From Aphrocallistes beatrix (Eukaryota; Porifera; Hexactinellida; Sceptrulophora; Aphrocallistidae), in NCBI GenBank assembly GCA_963281255.1, contig OY725496.1:2232001-2296000 (forward strand): DNA of 64,000 bases. The letters are read 5' to 3'. The notes below the pieces were generated by a model. It had not been told where the DNA came from. It saw nothing but the letters and a program-made list of their open reading frames with translations, and searched no databases. Each line of letters begins with the position of its first letter. Positions within the stretch are counted from its first letter, which is position 1. Of the stretch, positions 34,768 to 46,765 are shown piece after piece. Made by a program: the position numbers and the translations under genes.

Positions 34768-35243
34768 CACTACCAGGACAAAAGTATTTGCACACTTCAT
34801 TATCTTACGTGCATTTAATACTAAAATGGGTTTATTCATAAAGATTAAAACTCCGAAACGGTAAGTGATACAACTATTCGGGTTGCAAATTCGAAATCTT
34901 TGCATTCGAATTAGTTATTGTAAGATATTTCTGATCAATTACTAATTCCCAATTATTTCAAATTATCAATCACTGCCACCTTGTGCCACATATGTCCCTT
35001 TTATCACTATACATGATGGTGATGTACTACCCCTTGTGCCACAGGTTGATAATTTTACTCATTGGTTGAGCCATTTGTTAGAAATCTTCAACTATTACTA
35101 ATTCGAATGTGAAGATTTCGAATCTTAAATCAGAGTCTTAATAGCTCTTAGAGTTTGAATACTTTTCCCTTCATGAAAAGATCAATTTAGTACTATTTGC
35201 ATGAGGAAGAATATAGTGTACAAATACTTTTGTCCGGTTAGTG
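34768..35243. mobile_element. Tc1-like MITE with ends CACTACCAGGACAAAAG
   Basis: CACTACCAGGACAAAAGTAT and ATACTTTTGTCCGGTTAGTG are inverted repeats flanked by TA (34766-34767, 35244-35245). The opposite arm of the inverted duplication (near 30540-30550) preserves the empty site GAGCTACAAAATGTAG, showing insertion at TA after the duplication formed. Confidence 0.86.
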
Positions 35244-35384
35244 TACATTTTGTTGCTCAATGCTCTCGCAATGTGATAATATGCTTGATGGAGATGGTTT
35301 ACCGGCCATGATGAGTCAAAACTATAGTCTGAATAAAATGGTTGCTTTTCATTCACTTTACTGGCCAGCTGGTTTGACCGCAAA

Positions 35385-35779
35385 TGCTGGTCAAACCAGC
35401 ATCTGGCAGGTAACGGGTGATTCTCATCACCTCATGACTCTCATCACCCAAACATAATTTCAATGTCTTTTGTTTTTATATTAGATTTGTTTTTCTTTAA
35501 TATACAAAGTGTGTTCCAGTTTAGTTACATGTGTATAATTTTAGCATATGGTTTCCAAGCACAACTATGCGAAATTGGAATTTAATAGAACTTATGACAG
35601 CTTGACGAAGTAATAATTATAGTAGATACGAATTATTAACTGTAGAACGCCCAGCATTGATATGGATTCGAACTTTTATGGCTTCAGTTGCATAGAAAAT
35701 GGTTGGGAGACATTCGCGATATCGGGAACACTGTATCCCCAGTGGGCATTCTACGCTTAAGGAATCATCATAACCCAAA
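35385..35779. other. Unassigned DNA
   Basis: No gene or terminus was recognised. A 10-bp stem hairpin (TGGTTTGACC and complement) straddles the end of the duplicated arm at 35376-35403. Confidence 0.4.
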
Positions 35780-36284
35780 AAAGGGCACATTTGGAACCGA
35801 AATGTATCATATCCATAACTTCTTTGAATCATGTCAGATCATCATTTTAATGCTAAATTCGTGCTCAGCACTAAATTTCCAGCAATTTGAAATATATTGG
35901 ACACATTTGGAGAAACCTTTTGGCTGTGGGTTCCTAGCAACGGCCAGGAATGTAAAAAAATTCCTGGCCGTTGCTAGGCACGGACAACCAAAAAATTCTC
36001 CAAATATGGTCAATATATATATCAAATTGCTGGAAATTCAATGGGGGACACGAATTCAGAATTCAAATGATGATCTGACATGATTCAAAGAAGTTATTGA
36101 TCTGGGTTCCCGGCGGATACTATCGAATGTGGTTATTTTTGGGTGGCCAGTCATCAATAACCAGTTTTTACACTTTCGATGGCGAAAATTTTTGATATAC
36201 CATATTTGGAAGTTAAGTACTGCTATAAGTTGTCGAATATGGATATTTGCAAGTTATTTAATATTCCAAAGCAGTTAAAACCTA
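35780..36284 (+). mobile_element. Family X fragment with intact central palindrome
   Basis: It matches the middle of the complete X copy (38817-39948), including the mirrored GCAACGGCCAGGAATG core. At 36005-36030 it keeps the uninterrupted TATATA site that is occupied by pogo-type elements in two other X copies. Both X termini are missing. Confidence 0.75.
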
Positions 36285-36641
36285 AGTTGACTAATTCACG
36301 AATTAATAAATTATTAGAATAATTCGAATAATTCATAATTCATCAGGCCAGAGAAGAATTATTCAAAATTGTAATTTTTTACAAGAAAATATCATTAATT
36401 ATATGAATGAATTTTTCGAATAATTCATAATTCAGGATTCTGAACTTTCAAACAATTCATAATTCCTGAATTATGAACTATTCGAATAATTCCTATTTCA
36501 GGAATTATGAATTATTCGAATTTTTCAATAATTCATGAATTAGTAAACCTAGCTTATGATTGACTAATTCATGCTTGAATTATCAATTATTCGAATAATT
36601 CATAATTCTTTGCCATTTTTTAATGAATTAATCAACTTAGG
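36285..36641. mobile_element. MITE rich in AATTCGAATAATTC palindromes
   Basis: The ends ACCTAAGTTGACTAATTCA and TGAATTAATCAACTTAGG are inverted repeats. The interior is a run of variants of GAATTATTCGAATAATTC, each a palindrome. TTAA-containing flanks lie on both sides (GTTAAAA at left, TTAA at right), which suggests but does not prove a TTAA target. Confidence 0.65.
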
Positions 36642-36963
36642 TTAAGGATACCGCCATCGGAAAAACATATGATTTGGCTTACAGCATACGATGAAAGTAG
36701 AGCTATAAGAGATGTTAAACTTGGGGAGGTATCTCCATCAAAAAATATTGGCACAATCCAAACCGTTTTTAATTCTCATTTCTAGTTTTTGAGATACAGT
36801 GTCTCAAAGTCTGTTTTTTTAGTTTTCCGCTAGCACATCTTAATGGTAGAAATTTGGGCACTCAAGTAATTGTTTAGGACATACCAATGAATCGAATGCT
36901 TCCAAAATCGAATCATAGATAGTCTACCATATTTGCAACTTCATAGGACCAGAATAAAGTTAA

Positions 36964-39900
36964 GGATACCGCCCGTGAAAAATCCATAGGTTTGGCTTAC
37001 AGCATATATCAAGAATAGAGATATATAAGATGTTAAGCGTGGGCAGGTAGTGCAATTAAAAAATATTGAGACATTCCAAAGAGTTTTTGGCTCGCATTTC
37101 TAGTTTTTGAGTTACAGCGTCTCAAAGTCGTTTTTTCCCTTTTTTCCCTAGGACATCTTAATGGTAAGCCCTCCTCCACTCTGTGATTTTATTGAAACAC
37201 CTGTTTGGATCAAATGCTTCGAAAATTTATTCATATATAGTCTATAAAATTTGCAATCGCATAGAACCAAAAGAAAGTTAAAATAACCAAAATTGTTAAT
37301 TTTATAGGGGTATGAAAAAAATTTGCCAAAAAACGGCGAAAAAAGCCCGATTTTCTTTGGAAATCAGCAATAAAATCACAAATTTATAAGATATCAAAAA
37401 TCGAGTGGTCCTACGCTCATCGCCTAATGATATAGGTCAACTCCTGAAATTTTCAAACGTTTATCTCAAAGCAATTTTGAGTTAAAATTTTTGAAAGACG
37501 GTCAATTTTGGAATTTTAAAGTCCCGAGATATAGGGATTTGAAGTTTTGATGTTAAGAACGATGTAAAATGAGCTATTAACGATAAATAAAAGCATCCAT
37601 GGGCATTTAATCGCATGTATGCTAATGAATTAGATGTATTCCAACAGATTTTGGTGAAAATAGCAAAATTATACTGAAAATTCACAAATTACCTTGAGGC
37701 CTTTAACCCCGAATATTTTGGACCAATATTCCTAGCACTATAAAGTATAATTCATCGGTTTAGAATGAATAAAGAGCTTCTAAAAAGTATATTAGGAAGT
37801 TAGAGCGAGAGTCTACGACTTTTAGTTCTCAAGTTAGGATTTTCGAAAAATGCTACGTCATCACGTGATAAAAATTTAAAATTTAGCATTCCATTCCATG
37901 TAGTACACTTTTTATTTAAGAATCAGATATATACCGTCTTGAAAAGTATATTAGGAAATGAGAGCTAGGAATTTGGGTGTATATTTCCCGAGATATGGAG
38001 GAATCTGTTTTTGGACCATAAATGGGGGGCTTTGACCGAATTTTTGAGGTAAATGCTTTGAACTTCCAAAATAATCATGTTGAGTGCTTCAAAATTTCTG
38101 TATACATTGCTAGTGACTATTGCATTGTTTTTTGAGTATAATAGCTACTTTGGGAACTTATTTCATGACAAGATTCGCCATTTTCTAATATATTCAAAGT
38201 TCTCCATAGACTTTGTATTACATTAAATCGATGATAAGTCAAGAAATATTTATGTTTTGACAAAGAGATGTTTGAGGAACCTATATATTATCATATATAT
38301 CCTTTCATTTAAGATTATAATAGATTATACTATATCTTCAATAGTTTTTAAGCATTGACATCGAGCAATTTCGGGGCCATAGAGAGGTTTGATGACCGAA
38401 CTTTACCTACAATATACTATAACTTACGAACTAATGGTCGGATCTGAACAAATTTTTTTTTTAACTGTTCAGAATTCTTTCCTATACACGATAGGTAATA
38501 TCACAACGGCCATTTCCCGCGCATTTTAAAATGAAGTCCCTCATAAAGATATTTTTGATTGGATTTTAAGTGCCTCTTTTTCTAAATTCATCTGTTTTAT
38601 AATATTTAAAGGGGCCAAAACCATTTTGAGGTTCATATAATTGATAAAATATCAGATAAGTTAGAAAATAATTGATAAATGCGCCGCAAAACCACGAATA
38701 ACTTTCCGATTTTTAGTACGACTGAGCTTTAGGTGCTCAGTTCTAGAATATCAAAATAAATACCGCCCAACAAGTACGATTAGATGGTAGACTACTCAAT
38801 AATCCGATGGAATTAAGGTTGGCCTTTCCTATGGGCATTTTGTTTTTTATCAAAAATTTTCCAAAAGTCCTTTTTAATCATTTTTACATCCTTAAAGGGG
38901 TTCTAAACATTAATTTCGATTTTTAGAATTTCAATGCTAATATTTCGCAACTTAGAGCCACTTGTACCACCTGGTGTCGCCCAAAAAGGGACATATTTTT
39001 AAAGCCAAATGTCTCATACCCATAACTTCCTTGAACCATGTTAGATCATCATTTTAATGCTAAATTCGTGCTCAGCACTAAATTTCCAGCAATTTGATAT
39101 ATATATTGGACATATTTGGAGAAATTCTTTGACTGCGGGTTCCTAGCAACGGCCAGGAATGTGAAAATATTCCTGGCCATTGCTATGCACGGAAATCCAA
39201 AAAATTCTCTAAATATGGTCAATATATATATCAAATTGCTGGAAAATTAGTGCTGAGCACGAATTTAGTATTAAAATGATGATCTGACATGGTTCAAAGA
39301 AGTTATTGATCTCGGATTACGACGGACACTATCGAATGTGGTTATTTTTGGGTGGCCAGTCAGCAATGACCAGTTTTTCCAACTTTTGATGGAGAAAAAA
39401 TTTGACTTACCATATTTTGAAGTTAATTACTGCTATAAGTTGTCGAATAAGGATATTTGCATGTTATTTAATATTCCAAAGCAGTTAAAACTAATAGAAA
39501 TTGAGGGACTTAAATAAAAATTTGTAAATCCTATTTTCTGAGACTTTTTTTTCAGCAATTATAAAGGTGATAACAGACAGATTTTTGATAATACAAATAA
39601 AAAGAGAATTATGAAAAACAAATTGCCAAAATTACATAGAATATAATTCCTCGGGTGTTCTGGTATGAATTTCTAACAATTTTCGAAATTTCAAAAGTCT
39701 GTCTGTTCATTAGTTAGATCATCGATTTATGATTGAATTTGAAAAGTTTCTAAAGGATAGTAAGCATATTGTGTCTGATTTCTTTCTTGTAAAATGACCA
39801 AATTTTTTCAAAAAAAAATTTATCTGTTGCAATATTTCAATTATTAATGCAGTTTTTGAAGATAACTCTGCGATTCAAATCTGCACTGAAAAAATTTAAT

Positions 39901-40011
39901 GAATCGGTTGAAAAAGTCAAAAGTTAGCTATTATAGGAAAGGCCAACCTTAACAATAAAAAATTTCACCATTTTTTTTAATGTCATGCGATGTTTTTCGA
40001 GGGCGGTATCC
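36964..40011. mobile_element. TTAA-site transposon, family Y, inner copy inside another Y
   Basis: Ends GGATACCGCCCGTGAAAAA and TTTTTCGAGGGCGGTATCC, with TTAA on both sides (36960-36963, 40012-40015) duplicated from the host Y sequence. Other Y copies, for example near 44015-44030, show the same host sequence uninterrupted. It contains the complete X copy 38817-39948; without that it is about 1.9 kb. Confidence 0.87.
38817..39948 (+). mobile_element. TTAA-site transposon, family X, complete copy
   Basis: GGTTGGCCTTTCCTATGGGC and ATTATAGGAAAGGCCAACC are inverted ends, with TTAA on both sides (38813-38816, 39949-39952). The empty site GATGGAATTAACAATAA is inferred from related Y copies. At 39023-39306 there is a near-perfect palindrome of about 280 bp centred near 39164 (ACGGCCAGGAAT and complement). 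No transposase. Confidence 0.88.
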
Positions 40012-41626
40012 TTAAAATGATAAAAATTGTAAATTTGATCGGTGTCCAAAAAAAAACAGCCAAAAAACGGCCAAAAATGTCTGTTTTTTTGGGAAATCAG
40101 GAATAAAATCACCGAGTTAGAATATCTCAAAAAAATGGTTGTCCTACGTTCATCGCCTAATGATATGGAACAACTCTTTTCAAACTTCTATCTCAAACCA
40201 AATTTGAGAAATAATTCTGTAAAGACGATCAATAATGAAATTTTAAAGTCCCGAGATATAGAGATTTTAAGTTAAGGTGTTAAGAAGAATGTAAAATGAG
40301 TTATTAATAATGCACATAAGCATCCACAGACATTTATTCGCATCCATACTGCTGATTTAGGTATATTAAAGCCAAATATTTACCAAAAATAGCAAAAGTA
40401 CCCTGAAAATCCACAAATTTCCTCGAGGCCCCTAATTCCGAATATTTTGAGATAATTGTAGATAATATTTCATATTCCTGGCACTGCGAAGTATCATCTA
40501 TCAGTTTAGAATGAATAAAAAGCTTCTCAAAAAGTATATTAGGAAGTTAGAGCGAAAGTCTACGACTTATAGTTTCGAAGCTAGCATTTTCGAAAAATGC
40601 TACGTCATCATATGAAAAAAATTTAATACTTAACATTCCATAGGGTGTAGTGCAATTATTATCAAAGAATCATATAAGTACACTCATAAAAAGTATATTA
40701 GGAAGTGAGAACTAAGAATTTGGACTTGTATTTATAAAGATAGAGATATCTCTTTTTGGTCCCTAAATGGGTGTTTTTGACCGAATCTGCGAGGTCCAAG
40801 GCCAGAACTTTCAAAATAATTATCAAAAGTTCTCCAATTTTTCTGTACATATTATTAACGGCAATTGTATTCACTATTTAGCATAATAGCTAAATTTGGA
40901 CACATATTTAATGATTAGATTCGCCATTTTCTAATAGATTCAAAGTTCTCTATAGAATTTGTATTACAATTAAATCAATGATAAGTCGAGAATTATTTAT
41001 TTAATGACAAAGGAATGTTCGAGGAACCTATATATTTTCGCATATATCCTTTTATTTAAGGATATAATATATTATATATCTACAATAGTTTTTAAGATAT
41101 GACATCAGCCTCTTTCGGGACCTTAGAGGGATATTATGGCCGAACTTTACCTATAATATGCGATATCTCAAGAACAAATGGTCGGATCTGAACAAATTTT
41201 TTTTTGAAACGATCAGAATTTTATTTCTGACCCAGGGATCGCTAAATATCTGAGATCAAACTTGCGATTTCCCGAGGATTATATAAATGAACTCCCTTAT
41301 AGAGCTATTTTGTTTGGATTTTATTTGCCCATTCTTTTAAATCTTTGTGTTTTATAATCTCCAAAGGTGCTAAAACAATGTTAAGGTTCATATCATTAAA
41401 AAAATATCAAATAAGTTAAAAACTAATTGGTAAATGAGTTAAAAACTTATATTTTTTCTATTTTATTAACGCTAAACTTTAGGGGGTTATCTCACAAAAA
41501 ATAGAAAAAAATACCGTCCAAATAGTGCTATCAGATTGTAGATCGATCAGTAATACAATGAAATTAGCAATAAAAAATTTTATTTTTTTTACGCCAGAGA
41601 AGGTTTTTCGAGGGCGGTATCCTTAA

Positions 41627-42979
41627 AACATAGCATTCTAATACACTAAGGCAATGGCGCAGACCTTTTTTTCTGGACCATGGATTGGTTAAACGAGCTA
41701 AGTGAATTTATCACTAATTATCAATTTAACATTTATTCGCTTTCTATTTGTCCACCACATTACTAAAGTCATATCATTTAGCCCAAAAGGTTAAGTACTT
41801 AATAAATGAGCGATTATAATCATAATATTAATTGCAAACAAACAAATACATTCGAAATAGATTCATAGCACAGCACGGCAAGACTAACAAATAGACAATA
41901 AGTAGGAATAATCATTATTGAAATGGTGAATTACATGAATTAAAATTAGTAAACTGAAGGATGTTATGAAGAGAAGATAATATTCTACTAATGAGATTAA
42001 GGAAGATCAAAACGTTGTTATTCCGTTAGACATCACTTCTCTTTCTTCATCCCTTATCTGGTCTTGTCACACCATTCCTACGAAAGAGAAGAATTATTAC
42101 ACTTCACAACAACACAATTCTCTTACACATATCAATCCATTTGTCATCAACTATGATTAAAATTAATACTAGTAATTTAGTACGAGTTGAACCGGGATAA
42201 AACTGTTTTCTAAGAACTTGAGAGTTAGCAATTTGATGAAAGCTTTATGGATAATACAAGTAGTAACGCAGTCGATAACAGCAATATATGGATACATACG
42301 TGACCCCTGTCTAATAAATCTATGATAATTTATTGAGATCCTTTATCAGTTGTTAAATAGGTTATATTTTTTGTATAATAGAAAACTGCACACCCAGCCA
42401 CGTTATTTAGGTACTCAATTTGTGAATGATTAAATACATTTCATTAAAATCCCTGCAAACTATTCAAATATTCTTCAAGAGCTATGACTACTGTTAATAG
42501 TAAAGTTGTTTCAGCTCTAAAAAGACCTTCAGTGGGGATGCGGGCAGGCGTTATATCATGACCAGTATCTCATTATTTTATAATATAATCAAGGCTGATA
42601 ATTTGATATATAATTGGCTACAAACATTCAATTGACGCATTGAAGTCTCAATAACCATCAATATATTTTGAAATGCTGGTATATCGACTCGATCTCTAGC
42701 AATAAACCCTTGTACCTGAAATATAATGGGATACTGATCCCAAATGACATAATATATGCGGTAGCTGAATATAGATGCGGGCGAGGAGAAACACGGTCCT
42801 AATTAAAAGTCCAATACTAGGATTATTGGAATGTTTTTTGATCGAAAAAAAATTGAGATGATTGGATAATTCAAGTCGACGTTCACTATCCAAAATTTGA
42901 CAATAAGAAATATTATATAGTCAGGATCGCTTATTGTGAACCACCAAGAGACCAACAAATCTGTTCATTATATACTTTA
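41627..42979. other. Unassigned intergenic DNA
   Basis: No repeat termini, coding motifs or RNA genes were recognised. The stretch has fewer recognisable transposon traces than the rest and may be unique host sequence. Confidence 0.45.
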
Positions 42980-44548
42980 TATTAAATGATAAATTCGTGC
43001 TCAGCACTAAATTTCCACCAATTTGATATACGTAGTATATATTGGATACATTTGGATAATATTTTTGGCTGCCGGTTCCTAGCAAGGGCTAGGAATGTGA
43101 AAATTTTTTTGCTATTTTGCGTGTATTCTATATAATTCATCACTATAAATTCCCATGAATGCTTTTATTTATCGTAATAGCTCATTTACATTGTTCTTAA
43201 CATTTTTTTCAAACAGAAAATCTTTTTTGTTTTTTCATCTGTTTTCTCGAATATCTTATGATGCCAATAATGAATAGCTAAAAATTATTTTCAACAAGAG
43301 ATGGTTTGAGATATAGTGTTAAAACTTTCCGAAAACATGTAATAAGTGATGATTTATATATTTAACGAAGCCGATTTTCTATTTTAAATTTTATTTCGCG
43401 AATTAGTGTGAATTTTGTTGAAAATTTCGAAAAACTCCTGAAAATCCTGCGTATAGCATACATAATGACAGATTATACAAAATTTGGGAAGAAAATGGCT
43501 TAAATGCTTCGCATTGTCTTTCTAATATTCCATTTAAACAAATTAGAAGCTGAAACATTTATTGCATTGTATAGAGTAATTGAGAAAAATAATATTGGTT
43601 TTATTCTAAAAGATGTAAGCGAAAAAATGCAATTTAAAATTAACTACCTTCGTGATTCTAAAATATGTAAGCTGATATGCTTATAATTTGCCTTTTTCAT
43701 ACTGAAAGTAAAGTAGCTACTAAGATTTAAGCTATACTTCCAGATTGTGAAAGTAGTCATATGACGTAATAGAACTTCGAGGTCACTAGCGTTAAAATTG
43801 ACCGTTTTTACAAAAATTAATTCAAAATTGGTTTGAGATAGAGGTTTAAAAATTTCAAGATTTCCATATCATTAGGCGATGAACGTAGGACCACTTTATT
43901 TTCGATTTCTTATAACTTGGTGATTTGATTCCTGATTTTCCAAAAAACAGACTTTTTTGCCGTTTTTTGGCCATTTGTTTTCAGACACCGATAAAATTTA
44001 CAATTTTTGTCATTTTACCTTTCTTTTGGTCCTATGAAGTGGCAAATATGATAGACTATCTATGATTCGATTTTGGAAGCATTTGATTCCTTGGTATGTC
44101 CTAAACTATTTTTAGTGTGGCCGGATTTCTACCATTAAGATGTGCTAGCGATAAACGAAAAAAACAGACTTTGAGACACTGTATCTCAAAAACTAGAAAT
44201 GAGGATCAAAAACGGTTTGGAAAGTGCAAGTATTTCTAGACGGAGATACCTGCCCACGCTTAACATCTCTTATAGCTCTACTTTCATTGTATGCTGTAAT
44301 CAGGGGTTTATCTAGGTGCTCGGGCGGCACTTTTAGGTGCCAGTCTGGTGTCGTCGGAGGAGCCAAGGTGCTTGCAGTGTGATTCGATTTTGGTGCTGGG
44401 TTTCCATCACCCCTGGAATTACAAGATAACTCCCTGTTTGGGTGCCATATAACTTTTATCACCTCCAAAAAAGGGCAAGACTGGAAAATCCTAGATAAAA
44501 CCATGGCTGTGACCCAAACATATGGTTTTTCGAGGGCGGTATCCTTAA
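42980..44548. mobile_element. Family X fragment followed by a Y-subfamily copy
   Basis: 42980-43105 matches the X palindrome region (GTGCTCAGCACTAAATTTCC). 43106-44548 is Y; its right end TTTTTCGAGGGCGGTATCC is followed by TTAAC. The part 43130-43790 is the alternative internal segment also present as reverse complement at 260-1400. A hAT MITE interrupts at 44301. Confidence 0.7.
44301..44505. mobile_element. 205-bp hAT-type MITE
   Basis: CAGGGGTTTATCTAGG and CCTAGATAAAACCATG are inverted repeats. Flanks GCTGTAAT and GCTGTGAC are a diverged 8-bp duplication, and other Y copies (near 7930, 17140) show the uninterrupted GCTGTAA-CAAATCATATGG sequence. The body is GC-richer than its surroundings, with GGTGC-type repeats. 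Confidence 0.77.
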
Positions 44549-44940
44549 CATTCCATTGAATGCAGAGCAATTATTATAGTTGAATCATAAATATATGGGT
44601 ATAAAAATAATACTAGCAATTGAGAGCTAGGAATTTCAAGATATAGAGAGATATCCCTTTTTTGAACCTAAATGATTGGTTTGGACTGAAATTGGAAGGT
44701 CCAAGGCCAAAAATTCCAAATTAATTATGTAGTGTGTTCAAATTTTCTATGCCAATTATCACCAACATTGTAAAGATTGTATAGCTTCATATCATCACTA
44801 GGACACACATTTCTTGATTTGATTCACCATTTTCTCATACGTATATTCAAAATTCTTCATAGAATTTGTTTTACAATAAGTCGAGACATATTTGTTTTTG
44901 ACGAAGAGATGTTTGAGGAACCTGTATATTATCATATATA

Positions 44941-45879
44941 CAGGGTGCGATTTATGTTCTGTCCCCAATTTAGACTACTGACTCTAGAACTCAAAGTTTC
45001 CGAGTTTTCAATCCGCAAAGTTGTGAAAATCTGTTTAGGGATGCGAAGTTATAAAAGAAAGAAGATTCATTTCCTTAGTGAGCAGGTTAAAGAGAAGAGA
45101 TTACTGAGAAGTGAGGGAGAACTTGGTCGGCACGCTACTTGTGGTCTGGAAAATATCCTGCTATCAGATGAGAAAATTTTCACAATACACGAGGTTTCTA
45201 TAATAGTCAAAATGACAGAATAATATCACTCACGACATGTAGCAATAAAGAAATGTTCAGATATGTCCCTAGGTTGCAAAAGCCTCTCTCAGTGATGGCT
45301 TGACCTAGAATATCCGCTAGTGGACGGACACATCGGGTTTTTGTCCCCAGTGGGGTTAAAATCAATGCTCCCACCTACCGTGAGTTGATTTTACAGCCGG
45401 TTGTGAAGAACCTAGGGCAAACAATATTAAATGGGAGGTCCTTCGTCTTCCAACAAGATAGAGCTCAAGGCCATACCGAAAATTCTACTCAAGATTGGCT
45501 TCGCAGCAATATTCCGGGGTTCATCAGTGATGACCAATAGACTTCGTACAGCCCAGACCTAAACCCCATGGGTTATTCCATTGGACCTTTCTCGAAACAA
45601 ATGCCTGTAGTTAATCTCATTAAAATATTGAGTCTTTGAAATGATATTTGGTAGCAGAATGGGAGAAGGTTCCCCAAGAGGTGTTACGTGCCGCCGTAGG
45701 GGCTTTAGCATGCAGAATAAAACCTGTAATTAAAAACAAAGGAAGATACATTGAATAGCAATTCATAATTCGTATTGTAACATGATCTCTAATCTAGACG
45801 TGAATTTTCAATGATACAAAGTGATTATTCACAAAGTTATGGGTAATTATAAATGGGACAGAACTTAAATCGCACCCTG
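44941..45879 (+). mobile_element. Tc1-like transposon lacking its 5' coding part
   Basis: CAGGGTGCGATTTATGTTCTG and CAGAACTTAAATCGCACCCTG (21-bp) inverted ends are flanked by TA. Other Y copies (38295-38305, 6646-6660) show the same site as an unbroken TATATATCCTTT-like run, confirming TA duplication. The coding part starts almost directly at the left terminus, so the first third of the transposase was lost by internal deletion. Confidence 0.88.
44970..45758 (+). pseudogene. Tc1-like transposase, N-terminally truncated, with shifts and stops
   Basis: Readable segments in order: FSIRKVVKICLGMRSYKRKK (end of the DNA-binding part), LSDEKIFT (first catalytic Asp), VPSGVKIN and YRELILQPVV, FVFQQDRAQGHT (second Asp), RSNIPGFIS, SPDLNPMGYSI (third Asp) and a C-terminal NKGRYIE before a stop near 45758. 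The order is that of Tc1/IS630-type DDE transposases of invertebrates. At least three frame changes and several stops separate the segments. The helix-turn-helix start is missing. Confidence 0.85.
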
Positions 45880-46449
45880 TATCCTTTCATTAAAGATTTT
45901 AATGGATCTTCTATTTTCAATAGTTGTTAAGATATGACTTCCGCTTAACTCACGAACCAATGGACTTTTTTCCAAATGATCAGAATATTATTTCTGATGC
46001 AATATCACTAGATTTTAACTTTTCTGCCTACTATTCCCCGATTATTATTGGAAGGTATTCTCTTTTAAATCTCTTTTGAAGGGATTTTAATGGTCTTTAT
46101 TCCAAATTCTTGCACTATTTAATCTCCAAATGGGCCAAAAAATTGTTTGATATAGATATAATTAAAAAATATCAAATATGTAAAAACTAACCGATAAATG
46201 CGTCAAAACCCTCCAATTATTTTCAGTTTTTAGTTGCTCTAAATTTTAGGGAGTAAAATCATAAAAATCAAAATAGGATATGCAGGAAGTAGCACTTCGT
46301 TGCCTGGAAGAGTTGATTCGTCGATTTGACGTGAAAATTCCGTCGTTCTATATATGTCACAAGGTGAATTTTGACATCAGTTGCTATTATATTTATTCAC
46401 CTTGCAACCCTATCATTGCTCAGAGGAATGTACTGTATTACCTACTAAT

Positions 46450-46654
46450 CAGGCTTTCTTCCAGGCGTACTGGGCGCGCCTAGAGGCGCGTATTTGATCC
46501 CATGGATCATAATTAGGCGTATGATTTAGGCGCGCGGCATACGCCTACTTTGGCGCGTGGCATAAAACAAGTATAAAAATGCAGAGTTTAGGCGCGTGGA
46601 AAAATGGTGGCGCCCATTTAGGCGTATGACTTCGGAAAGCTGGATGAAACCCTG
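46450..46654. mobile_element. 205-bp hAT-type MITE rich in TAGGCGTATGA/GGCGCGTGG words
   Basis: CAGGCTTTCTTCCAG and CTGGATGAAACCCTG are inverted ends. CTACTAAT (46442-46449) and CTACTGAT (46655-46662) form an 8-bp duplication with one mismatch. The interior repeats TTAGGCG-ATG and GGCGCG words and is GC-rich. Confidence 0.8.
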
Positions 46655-46765
46655 CTACTGATCATATTAATTCATTGACAGTAGTCACTACTTGAATTGC
46701 GAGAAGAATGAATTTTCACTGATAAAATGTGGCTTTCAGTTTTTGCTTTATAGCGAATGTTGTAC

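Larger units (their letters stand above)
30398..35384. repeat. About 5-kb inverted duplication with a Helitron in both arms
   Basis: The left arm 30398-31437 recurs as reverse complement at 32661-35384. Matching sequence includes the hAT tail (CAGCATTTGCGG), the run up to the Helitron 5' end, the whole Helitron, and 18 bases beyond its 3' end (TAATAATTAAATGTGCTA against 32661-32678). Because the Helitron and both its flanks are shared, the duplication postdates that insertion. Only the right arm contains later insertions (33174, 33951, 34768). The spacer is 31438-32660. Confidence 0.85.
36646..41622. mobile_element. TTAA-site transposon, family Y, outer copy of a three-level nest
   Basis: It starts GGATACCGCCATCGG after TTAA (36642-36645) and ends TTTTTCGAGGGCGGTATCC before TTAA (41623-41626). 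At 36963 it is broken by a second Y copy and resumes at 40012 with AATGATAAAAATTGTAAAT. Joined, the two parts give a normal Y length of about 1.9 kb. No coding capacity. Confidence 0.87.
44553..46279. mobile_element. Family Y fragment interrupted by a Tc1-like element
   Basis: Body sequence matches 63540-62310 in reverse order (AATTGAGAGCTAGGAATTT, later CCTCCAATTATTTTCAGTTT). It directly follows the end of the Y copy at 44548. The right terminus is not recognisable. The Tc1-like element 44941-45879 sits inside. Confidence 0.7.

Noticed and set aside
44777..44960. The start of the plus frame that runs into the Tc1-like transposase as its N-terminus
   Set aside because: These codons lie in Y-family DNA outside the Tc1 terminus at 44941; the frame is open by chance across the junction.
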